Below are positions 57,482 through 64,000 of a stretch of DNA of 64,000 bases, piece by piece. The notes under the pieces are model-generated. The model saw only the letters and a program-made list of their open reading frames with translations, was not told where the DNA came from and searched no databases. Location: NCBI RefSeq assembly GCF_000380565.1, contig NZ_AQYJ01000029.1, positions 496,001 to 560,000 of the forward strand. The letters are read 5' to 3'. Position numbers and translations under genes: made by a program. How positions within the stretch are numbered: the first letter of the stretch is position 1; each line of letters opens with the position of its first letter. This DNA is from Microbulbifer variabilis ATCC 700307 (GTDB taxonomy: Bacteria; Pseudomonadota; Gammaproteobacteria; Pseudomonadales; Cellvibrionaceae).

Positions 57482-57973
57482 ATGCGACTGATCCTGCCTA
57501 TCATCCTTTTCGCCATTTTATCTGGTTGCCTTGAGGTTTAGGCCAGCAGCAATGATTATGACCGCCATGAGCTGCTTGTTCAGTTTTCTCTGGCTCCGGT
57601 TACTTTTACCAATGACAAGCGCTGCACGGTCGATACTGGCCTATGGCTGGACCCTTACACCGGTCAGTTCTTCAGCCTGGCTTCTGACCTGGATGTTGAA
57701 CACATCGTGCCGTTGTCTTGGGCGCATGAGCATGGTGGCGCCAATTGGAGCGTCGAGCTGAAAAGGCAGTTTGCTGAAGACCCTGAAAATCTATGGCTTG
57801 TCGATGACGGCCGGAATCAGAGTAAGGGCGACAAAGGCCCTAATAAGTGGATGCCACCCTATGAACCGGTCCGAGCGATCTACGTGCAGCGGTTTATGGC
57901 AATAATGGAGAAGTATGGACTTAAGTTCTCTCCAGAAGAGTCAACTCAGATACCAGCTTTGCTGGAAGAGTAA
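57482..57973 (+). pseudogene. HNH-family endonuclease lipoprotein gene, interrupted by TAG
   Basis: From the ATG at 57482 (AGGGGGGTG upstream) the frame starts with a lipoprotein signal, MRLILPIILFAILSGC with lipobox LSGC. It meets TAG at 57539-57541 (codon 20) and continues in the same frame with NDYDRHELLVQFSLAPVTFT, then DLDVEHIVPLSWAHEHGGAN, ENLWLVDDGRNQSKGDKGPN and KWMPP. This is the HNH core (DVEHxVPL, then N and NxSKG) of GmrSD/DUF1524-like nucleases. Without suppression or repair the product is lost after 19 residues. No other start before the His motif is apparent. Confidence 0.72.
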
Positions 57974-58025
57974 GGGCCCTTCGGTCACCTATTATTCATG
58001 CCTACTGGGCACCCTCAGCAATAGA

Positions 58026-58041
58026 CTGCATGCATATACAG
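58026..58041 (+). promoter_or_regulatory. LexA (SOS) box
   Basis: CTGCATGCATATACAG fits CTG-N10-CAG with an AT-rich centre. It lies 15 bases upstream of the UmuD ATG. Confidence 0.88.
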
Positions 58042-58056
58042 TGTTTGGGTGCCCTT

Positions 58057-58446
58057 ATGAAACTATCCCCTCCATTCAGCAGTGACGTCGCCTGCGGTTT
58101 CCCCTCTCCAGCAGATGATTATAAAGAGGCTGCTCTCAGCCTTGATGAACATTTAATAACTAATCCACCTGCGACCTTCATGGCTCGTGCCAATGGCGAT
58201 TCTATGCAAGGCGTTGGGATCTTTGATCGTGGTGTCCTCATCATTGATCGCTCTCTTACACCTGTTCATGGCGATGTAGTGGTGGTGGCCCTGGATGGCC
58301 AGCTGACCTGCAAAATTTTGGATAAGAGGCTAGGGCGGCTAATGCCGGCTAGCGACAGGTATCAACCTATTCCCATTTGGGAGGGGCAGGAGTTGATAGT
58401 GGAAGGGGTGGTGAAAGCGTCAATTCGCTACCACCGTGGCGGTTAG
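58057..58446 (+). CDS. umuD: UmuD-like SOS protein (S24 peptidase), no adjacent umuC
   Basis: 129 residues, the length of UmuD. The self-cleavage site Cys13-Gly14 lies in VACGFPSPADDY, matching the VQCGFPSPAADY of E. coli UmuD. The catalytic Ser49 is in ANGDSMQG and Lys86 in LTCKILDK. The rest (GVLIIDRSLTPVHGDVVVVA) is typical. After RecA-stimulated cleavage, UmuD' joins UmuC to form DNA polymerase V. I took the ATG at 58057 because the LexA box occupies the area around an upstream start. No umuC follows; the next gene is a tRNA on the other strand. It may be a phage-type orphan. Confidence 0.88.
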   Translation: MKLSPPFSSDVACGFPSPADDYKEAALSLDEHLITNPPATFMARANGDSMQGVGIFDRGVLIIDRSLTPVHGDVVVVALDGQLTCKILDKRLGRLMPASDRYQPIPIWEGQELIVEGVVKASIRYHRGG

Positions 58447-58573
58447 CCTATGGGGCAGCAGATATCACCTGAGGAAAGAAAAGCGCCTAGAGGTATGCTG
58501 GGGGGATTTGAGAGTGATGTGGTATAGCTTTAGAAGAGTGGGGGAACAAGTGGGGGAACGGAGAAGACAGAAA

Positions 58574-58603
58574 CAAAAAAGCCCTGATAAATCAGGGCTT
58601 TAT
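58574..58603 (-). terminator. Rho-independent terminator after tRNA-Ser
   Basis: Stem GCCCTGAT / ATCAGGGC with AA loop. On the minus strand it is followed by TTTTTT. It lies about 10 bases beyond the tRNA 3' end and may also act on plus-strand transcripts. Confidence 0.85.
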
Positions 58604-58612
58604 GTTTAAAAA

Positions 58613-58700
58613 TGGCGGTGGGGCAGGGATTCGAACCCTGGGACCTGTTACAGTCAACGGTTTTCAAGACCGCCGCTTTCGACCACTCAGCCACCCCACC
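58613..58700 (-). tRNA. tRNA-Ser (anticodon UGA)
   Basis: 88 nt including encoded CCA. Acceptor GGTGGGG pairs with CCCCACC, then G discriminator and CCA. The anticodon loop is CTTGAAA with anticodon TGA. A long variable arm and a T loop with GGTTCGAATCC are present, as in class II tRNAs. Its 3' end faces the prophage-like region, the usual orientation for an integration site. Confidence 0.95.
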
Positions 58701-58865
58701 AAATTGTGCTGCGCATTATACATAGCTTCGTGCTACATACAAGCGCCATTGTGATTTTTTTTAATTAGTTCAATAGGTTAGGTGGTTTATTGACCAGTCC
58801 CGACAAACACGTCGGGCATAAATAGCCGCCAATCCCAGGGGGGCTGGCGGCTCTAGTGGCTTTAT

Positions 58866-61800
58866 TTAGCCAGCTTCTGCCGAATTGCGGTCGCTACCAT
58901 CCTCGGTGGTTACCCGTGTCGTCTGGCGGGCCAGGCGCGGATCATTGGCCGGGCGGGACAGTGAGCGCGGGCTGTGAGAGATCGCTGCAGGTTGGGCGGT
59001 ATCCAGTGGTTGCTGGGAGCCTACCTGGCGGTGCTCAGTCACAATGGCAAGTTCAAGCAGGGGCTTGGGGTTGATGCGAGGGTCATTGCTGGCACGGCCT
59101 TGAGCGGCGGGAGTGGTAACTTTTTCAGAAGCTTCAGCTTCTGCGGCCACAACTTCTACCTGGTCCGTAACTTCGCTGGTTTCGCTGTGCTGCTCCAGTA
59201 TTTCTGCTACCTCATTGGCTTCGGACAATGCGATTTCCTCGGCATCTTCCGGTTCAGCCTGGGTTGCTTCTGCTGCAGTCAGAGTTTCTGCGGTTGGTGT
59301 TGCCTCAACTGCCAGTTCTTCTCTGGCTGGAGCTGTGCTTTCTGTTTCTCCTTGAGTCGCAGCAGGTCCTTCAGCTGGAACTTTTACTGCAGGTTCTGGC
59401 TTGGCAGCGAGAGTTGTTTGTTCTTTTTCCTTTGTGGGTGCCGGAGTCGCTTCCGTAGCAGGGGTAGAAGCCCTTTCAACTTTTGCAGTAAATGCAGCGT
59501 AGGGTTCAGCTCGCTTGGGCTCGATAGGGGCTTCCGCTGCGACCTCAGTTTTCACAGGCGCAGGTGAACGCTCAGGGATCTCTACTGCTGGCTTGGGTTG
59601 CGCTTGGGTAGATTTTGGCTTTTGTTCCCGGCGCTCGCTCTTGCGCATGGGTGTTTCGCCATGGTTTTCTGCAGTAAATTCCTTGGACTTCCTGGCTTCG
59701 CTTTCCGCTTCATCAATGGCTTCATTGACTTCGCGATTCAGCTCTTCCTGGCTCTGGGCTACGGCAGCTGCAGCAGTATTTTCTGTGCGGCGGCCGCGGC
59801 GGCGGGCCTGTGGGCGACCGCGTACATTGCTTGGGCGGCGCGCAGGGCGCTGTTCGCCGCTATCACCTGTCTGCTCAAAGGATTCGCTAGTGCTCTCGTT
59901 CTCAGCCACTACACTGCGGCTTTCATCCCGGCGGCGATTGTCATTGCTGCGACGACGACGACGGCGGCGCTGACTCTCGCCACGCTCGGCGCCGGTTTCG
60001 CGATCTTCAAATTGCTTGGTCTGTTGTTTCTCTTCCCGCTGATCTTCACGTTTGGAATCATCACGGCGATCGTCTTTACGGCGCGTAGGGCGGCCATTGC
60101 GGTTACCGCGACCACTGCGTTGGTTGCGATTACGGTTGCGGTCGCGCTGGTAATCCTTGCCGCGGTTTTTAGATTTTTGGTGCTTTTTAGGCTCTGCCTC
60201 TTCGCTCTTGAAGAGAGAGGCAATTGCAGTCATCAGGCGGTTGAACAGGCCCGGCTCTGGCTTTTTCTCCGGAGTGGGGGCAGGTGCGGTGTGGGCAATC
60301 TGCTGTACGGCCGGCTGGGCTGGAGTGCGCTGCGGCTTCTCATCTTTTTTGGTGATGGTTTCTTCCACAGTACCGGAAATCTTGTAAGAGGTTTCCAGGG
60401 TTGCGGTGTCGTCATCACGCAGACGCTGCACTTCAAAGTGCGGGGTCTCGATATCCGCATTGGGTACTACAACTACACGGGTTTTATTGCGGGACTCGAT
60501 TTGGGAAATAGCCTTGCGTTTTTCGTTGAGCAGGTAGGTGGCGACATTCACAGGGGTGATGGCGCGAATTTCTGCGCTACGCTCCTTTTTGGCTTCTTCT
60601 TCCACCAGGCGGAGGATAGAGAGAGCCAGGGATTTGGTGCCACGAATAGTGCCCTGGCCGCTACAGCGGGGGCAGACGCGGAAGGTCGTTTCCCCAAGGG
60701 AGGGGCGCAGGCGCTGGCGCGACATTTCCAGGAGACCAAAGCGGGAGATGCGTCCAACCTGTACTCGGGCGCGATCCATGCTGAGCGCTTTTTCCATGCG
60801 CTTTTCAACTTCGCGCTGGTTGGATTTGCTCTGCATATCGATAAAGTCGATAACAACCAAGCCGCCCATATCGCGCAGACGCAGTTGTCGGGCGATTTCG
60901 TCTGCTGCTTCCAGGTTAATGCTGCGGGCCGTTTCCTCGATGTCTCCACCTTTGGTGGCACGGGAGGAGTTGATGTCGATGGAAACCAGTGCCTCGGTAA
61001 CATCGATTACGATAGAGCCGCCGGAAGGTAGTTTCACTTCCCGCTCGAAGGCTGTCTCTATCTGGCTTTCAATCTGATAACGGTTAAAGAGGGGAATGGC
61101 ATCTTCGTAGTACTTTACTTTATTTGCGTAGTGAGGCATTACCTGACGGGCAAATTCTGCTGCCAGTTCGAAGGCGCCTTTGTCGTCAACAATCACTTCG
61201 CCAATATCGTCACGCATATAGTCGCGAATAGCGCGGATGATGACATTGCTTTCCTGGAAAAGAAAATGCGGTGCTTTGGAAGTGTCCGCCTCTTCTTTTA
61301 TGGCTACCCACAGTTTCAGTAGGTAGTTGAGGTCCCATTGCAGCTCTTCACCGCTACGACCCACACCTGCGGTGCGCACAATTATGCCCATGCCTGAGGG
61401 TACCTCAACGCTGGCCAGAGCATCGCGCAGTTCCGAGCGCTCGTCACCTTCAATGCGGCGGGAGATACCGCCAGCGCGAGGATTGTTTGGCATCAGTACC
61501 AGGTAGCGCCCGGCAAGGCTAACGAAGGTAGTAAGGGCGGCGCCTTTGTTGCCGCGCTCTTCCTTGTCTACCTGTACGATAACTTCCATGCCTTCTTTGA
61601 CGACATCTTTAATCTTGATGCGGCCTTCAATGTCTTTGGGCTGCTTGAGGAAGTATTCGCGGGAAATTTCTTTCAGAGGGAGGAAGCCGTGACGCTCTTC
61701 GCCATAATCAACGAATGCGGCTTCGAGAGAAGGTTCTACGCGGGTAATCTTGCCCTTGTAGATATTGGCTTTTTTCTGCTGACGTGTTCGGTTCTCAATA

Positions 61801-61883
61801 TCCAAGTCATACAGCCACTGGCCATCCACCAGGGCTACACGCAACTCCTCAGGCTGGGTTGCGTTGATTAGCATTCTTTTCAT
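58866..61883 (-). CDS. rne: Ribonuclease E
   Basis: 1005 residues from the ATG at 61881-61883 ([20 protein letters not shown], same start as E. coli Rne). The S1 domain is near 35-125 ([37 protein letters not shown]). The DNase I-like core has the metal Asp residues in [13 protein letters not shown] and [11 protein letters not shown]. The Zn-link [12 protein letters not shown] forms the dimer interface. The C-terminal half (about 500-1005) is disordered: first Arg-rich ([17 protein letters not shown]), then Ala/Glu/Pro-rich, ending with two NDPR elements ([10 protein letters not shown] and ANDPRLARQ) like those of pseudomonad RNase E tails. It processes and degrades RNA at the inner membrane as the degradosome scaffold. 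Confidence 0.96.
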   Translation of the reverse strand: MKRMLINATQPEELRVALVDGQWLYDLDIENRTRQQKKANIYKGKITRVEPSLEAAFVDYGEERHGFLPLKEISREYFLKQPKDIEGRIKIKDVVKEGMEVIVQVDKEERGNKGAALTTFVSLAGRYLVLMPNNPRAGGISRRIEGDERSELRDALASVEVPSGMGIIVRTAGVGRSGEELQWDLNYLLKLWVAIKEEADTSKAPHFLFQESNVIIRAIRDYMRDDIGEVIVDDKGAFELAAEFARQVMPHYANKVKYYEDAIPLFNRYQIESQIETAFEREVKLPSGGSIVIDVTEALVSIDINSSRATKGGDIEETARSINLEAADEIARQLRLRDMGGLVVIDFIDMQSKSNQREVEKRMEKALSMDRARVQVGRISRFGLLEMSRQRLRPSLGETTFRVCPRCSGQGTIRGTKSLALSILRLVEEEAKKERSAEIRAITPVNVATYLLNEKRKAISQIESRNKTRVVVVPNADIETPHFEVQRLRDDDTATLETSYKISGTVEETITKKDEKPQRTPAQPAVQQIAHTAPAPTPEKKPEPGLFNRLMTAIASLFKSEEAEPKKHQKSKNRGKDYQRDRNRNRNQRSGRGNRNGRPTRRKDDRRDDSKREDQREEKQQTKQFEDRETGAERGESQRRRRRRRSNDNRRRDESRSVVAENESTSESFEQTGDSGEQRPARRPSNVRGRPQARRRGRRTENTAAAAVAQSQEELNREVNEAIDEAESEARKSKEFTAENHGETPMRKSERREQKPKSTQAQPKPAVEIPERSPAPVKTEVAAEAPIEPKRAEPYAAFTAKVERASTPATEATPAPTKEKEQTTLAAKPEPAVKVPAEGPAATQGETESTAPAREELAVEATPTAETLTAAEATQAEPEDAEEIALSEANEVAEILEQHSETSEVTDQVEVVAAEAEASEKVTTPAAQGRASNDPRINPKPLLELAIVTEHRQVGSQQPLDTAQPAAISHSPRSLSRPANDPRLARQTTRVTTEDGSDRNSAEAG

Positions 61884-62674
61884 GCGTGTCGTTTTCCTTG
61901 CGTTGCGCAAAGGTTTGACACCGCTGTTCGCAGACTTGCTTGTTGGCCGCCTACCGGAGAGGACCGGAAAGCGGGGCAGGGAATTGGGTGGCACTGGCTC
62001 TGCCGCAAATTCGATCTACACGGCTTTTTGAGACGAGTGTTCGCCCATTGTTCTCACTGCAAAAACTCCGGATAAGCCTCACGATGCTGCTATCCGTTGG
62101 CGCTATTGGTTAGCACCGTTCTTCCTTAAGTACCTTTTGTTAGTACCGCCCTGTACCTGTGCCATAGGCTTCCATGGCCGGGTTGGGCGCCACCCTTCGG
62201 TCAGTTTCTAGCTGGGTGGCAAGGTTTGCGTCATCAATACGGGCTCTGTAGTTCGGCTTTTGGCCGATCTGTGTGTTCTATATTTTGTTCACCGGGCACG
62301 TGGAAGCTGGAACACCCGGGTAGCCAGTGCGGTCGCTGGCATTATTTTCTACAAAGCGGGACGCAAGTTTATGAGTCGTCCTTTCAAGCGCTGCGGGTCA
62401 CGGCCCGTCTTACCTTCGCGATATTTACCCACCTAACAGTGGGCTGTTTTGCTGCTGAGGCCCCCATAGGGTTCTCGTTTTGGGAGGCACTCATCAGCTA
62501 AGTTTCTATCAATGACGCGGCATTCCCGCGCACCGGCCGAACAGCGGTATTTTCTCTGAAGCCATGGCTGTCTCTTCATGTGGGAAGTTGCCAGTGGCCG
62601 AAAACCAGCGGAATTCAGGCCGGCCGAATATAGCACGGGCAGGAGGGTGCTTCAATTGTCCCTGCTGCGGCGCT
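61884..62674 (-). promoter_or_regulatory. rne 5' region and divergent spacer to rluC
   Basis: About 0.8 kb without a supported gene. In E. coli the long rne 5' UTR folds into hairpins used for feedback control. Here GCCACCC (62189-62195) and GGGTGGC (62214-62220) can form one such hairpin on the minus strand; the promoter positions are not assigned. The right end must also carry the rluC promoter. Confidence 0.5.
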
Positions 62675-63682
62675 ATGATGCGCGTCATGCGAAGTATACC
62701 TCCCCAAAAACCGGCTGAGGCCGATAGCCCCTCTGATACCTGGAACCCTTCTGGCGGCGTGCAGTTTTTAACTGTGCCGGATGAGTTGGCAGGGCAAAGG
62801 ATTGACAACTTTTTACAGGCGCGCCTTAAAGGTGTGCCCCGTTCAAGAATCTATCGAATCCTGCGCAAGGGTGAGGTAAGAGTAAATAAAGGACGGGTTA
62901 AGGCGGAATACAAGTTGGTGGCGGGGGATGTGGTGCGTGTGCCGCCAATCCGTGCAGCCGAGCAAACTCCGGCCCCTGTTGCAGGAGAGCAGCTGCGCCA
63001 GCTGGTGAAAGAATCCATACTATATGATGATAATGGGTTAATGGTGATCAATAAGCCTGCAGGCCTTGCGGTGCATGGCGGCAGTGGCGTGCGCCTCGGC
63101 TTGATTGAGGTGTTGCGGCAGATGTATCCGCAGAGTCGCTTTATAGAGTTGGTACACCGTCTCGACCGTGATACTAGTGGTGCCATTATGGTGGCGCGCA
63201 AGCGTGCCGTTTTGCAGCATGTGCAGTCAGAATTGCGTAACGGCCAGATAGGCAAGTCTTATCTGGCGCTGGCCGTGGGCAAATGGCCTCGAGGTCGGCG
63301 GTTGGTTGAGGCTCCCCTGCGTAAAAACACCCTAAAGAGTGGGGAGCGTATGGTGTCAGTACACCCTGAGGGTAAGCCCTCAGAGACACGCTTTCAGTTG
63401 CTTGAACGTTTCAAGGCGGCCACTTTGGTTTCGGCGGTGCCAGTGACCGGGCGTACTCACCAGATCCGGGTTCACGCACAGTTTGTGGGTTGCCCTTTAG
63501 CTGGGGATGCTAAATATACCCCAGATGACACAAACCGGGAGTTTCGCTCCCGCGGGCTAAAGCGTCTGTTTCTCCACTCCGCTTCGGTCCGTTGTTCGCT
63601 CCCCAGCGGTGAGAGGGTGCATGTTGAAGCGCCCCTGCCCGGCGAGTTAGAGGCGTTGTTGAAGAAGTTGCGGGAAGAATAG
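62675..63682 (+). CDS. rluC: 23S rRNA pseudouridine synthase RluC
   Basis: 335 residues. The S4-like domain is AGQRIDNFLQARLKGVPRSR, IYRILRKGEVRVNKGRVKAE. The catalytic motif is ELVHRLDRDTSGAIMVARKR with the catalytic Asp in HRLDRDTSG. The C-terminal VPVTGRTHQIRVHAQFVGCP and GDAKY are standard. It makes pseudouridine at positions 955, 2504 and 2580 of 23S rRNA (E. coli numbering). I chose the ATG at 62675; ATGs at 62678 and 62687 are also possible and a longer frame to 62564 exists. The neighbouring HAD gene commonly follows rluC in this group. Confidence 0.93.
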   Translation: MMRVMRSIPPQKPAEADSPSDTWNPSGGVQFLTVPDELAGQRIDNFLQARLKGVPRSRIYRILRKGEVRVNKGRVKAEYKLVAGDVVRVPPIRAAEQTPAPVAGEQLRQLVKESILYDDNGLMVINKPAGLAVHGGSGVRLGLIEVLRQMYPQSRFIELVHRLDRDTSGAIMVARKRAVLQHVQSELRNGQIGKSYLALAVGKWPRGRRLVEAPLRKNTLKSGERMVSVHPEGKPSETRFQLLERFKAATLVSAVPVTGRTHQIRVHAQFVGCPLAGDAKYTPDDTNREFRSRGLKRLFLHSASVRCSLPSGERVHVEAPLPGELEALLKKLREE

Positions 63683-63695
63683 GTCTGCTGGTTGT

Positions 63696-64000
63696 ATGTT
63701 GGTTATTCTCGATTGGGATGGCACAGTTTGTAATTCTGAGTCGCGTATTGTCGCTTGCATGTTGCGAGCGGCTGAGCGGGTAGGGTTGCCGGTCCTGGCA
63801 CCTGAGGCGGTAAGCAATATTATCGGACTCGGCCTGCCAGAGGCTGTGGCAACACTTTTCCCTGAAGCTGTAAGTGAGGATAAGCTGGCTTTGCGGCAGT
63901 TTTACTCAGAGGAGTGGATGGCTGCGAGGGTGGAACCCTTGCCGCTTTTCAATGGGGTGTTGGATACCCTCGATAAGCTGCTTTGTGCCGGACATCAGCT
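63696..64000 (+). CDS. HAD-superfamily hydrolase (partial; runs off right edge)
   Basis: The ATG at 63696 starts LVILDWDGTVCNSESRIVAC, the HAD motif I (DxDGT variant DWDGT) with a helical cap region beyond. About 101 codons are present before the window ends. Motifs II-IV lie outside. In many gammaproteobacteria a phosphoglycolate-phosphatase-like HAD gene follows rluC directly, as here (13 bases). Confidence 0.85.
   Translation, partial: MLVILDWDGTVCNSESRIVACMLRAAERVGLPVLAPEAVSNIIGLGLPEAVATLFPEAVSEDKLALRQFYSEEWMAARVEPLPLFNGVLDTLDKLLCAGHQ

Noticed and set aside
59598-61031. Long plus-strand open frame (477 codons) opposite rne
   Set aside because: It is antisense to the conserved rne catalytic domain; its sequence is a by-product of the biased codons of rne and matches no family.
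1-64000. CRISPR array or intact insertion sequence
   Set aside because: No regularly spaced identical repeats with unique spacers and no complete transposase with terminal inverted repeats were found by reading.

Overview
The window looks like chromosome from a marine gammaproteobacterium of the Cellvibrionales/Alteromonadales type, perhaps Microbulbifer or a relative. The housekeeping genes support this: an E. coli-like RNase E beside a divergent rluC, a tusDCBE cluster next to a yccA-type gene, trmA, a type I DAHP synthase and a tRNA-Ser(UGA). The genus is inference from gene content and protein style; no search was run. Coding density is uneven. Compact conserved blocks alternate with AT-rich, gene-poor stretches that carry decayed genes (LysR regulator, ketopantoate reductase, NAD-dependent epimerase, FAD monooxygenase, tail-protein copies).

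Layout. 1-8.7 kb: edge-truncated DHA2 MFS exporter, cupin, pyroglutamyl-peptidase, SnoaL-like protein, LysR pseudogene, a repeat-bearing secreted protein, OsmC-like protein, a small membrane protein and DAHP synthase. 9.6-16.1 kb: a small secreted Cys-rich protein, then a LysR regulator and an Nramp-like transporter facing a three-gene exported operon. That operon encodes an amidohydrolase fused to a RidA domain, an M19 (dehydropeptidase-type) dipeptidase and an unknown secreted protein. 16.5-25.9 kb: panE-like pseudogene, Fe-alcohol dehydrogenase plus thioesterase, GDSL hydrolase, small unknowns, an EamA transporter and long gene-poor gaps. 25.9-31 kb: trmA, yjbQ, Gfo/Idh/MocA oxidoreductase, tusE-B-C-D, yccA-like.

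31.1-37.8 kb is a tightly coupled four-gene minus-strand operon: VTT/TVP38 membrane protein, six-hairpin glycosidase-like protein, GT4 glycosyltransferase, and a phosphodiesterase fused to an EEP-family nuclease/phosphatase. 38.1-44.3 kb is a TolC-adaptor-RND tripartite efflux operon. 44.4-50.4 kb holds small unknowns, two pseudogenes, a lipoprotein, an ABM monooxygenase and a two-TM ion channel.

50.6-58.5 kb reads as a prophage remnant or cargo region on the 3' side of the tRNA-Ser gene. It has a tail-fibre-like protein ending in a Hint (intein-like) domain, a small tail-associated protein whose 3' end recurs twice more downstream in decayed form, a secreted protein, a single-stranded DNA-binding protein without the usual acidic tip, a roughly 21-repeat curlin-like amyloid protein with no csg genes nearby, an HNH nuclease broken by an amber codon, and an orphan UmuD with a clear LexA box. 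58.6-64 kb returns to core genome: tRNA-Ser, rne, rluC and the start of a HAD hydrolase.

The two most original systems are the exported amidohydrolase-RidA / M19 dipeptidase operon, which could form a dehydropeptide-scavenging pathway, and the cargo region with repeated tail-gene ends, a Hint tail protein and an orphan curlin-repeat protein.
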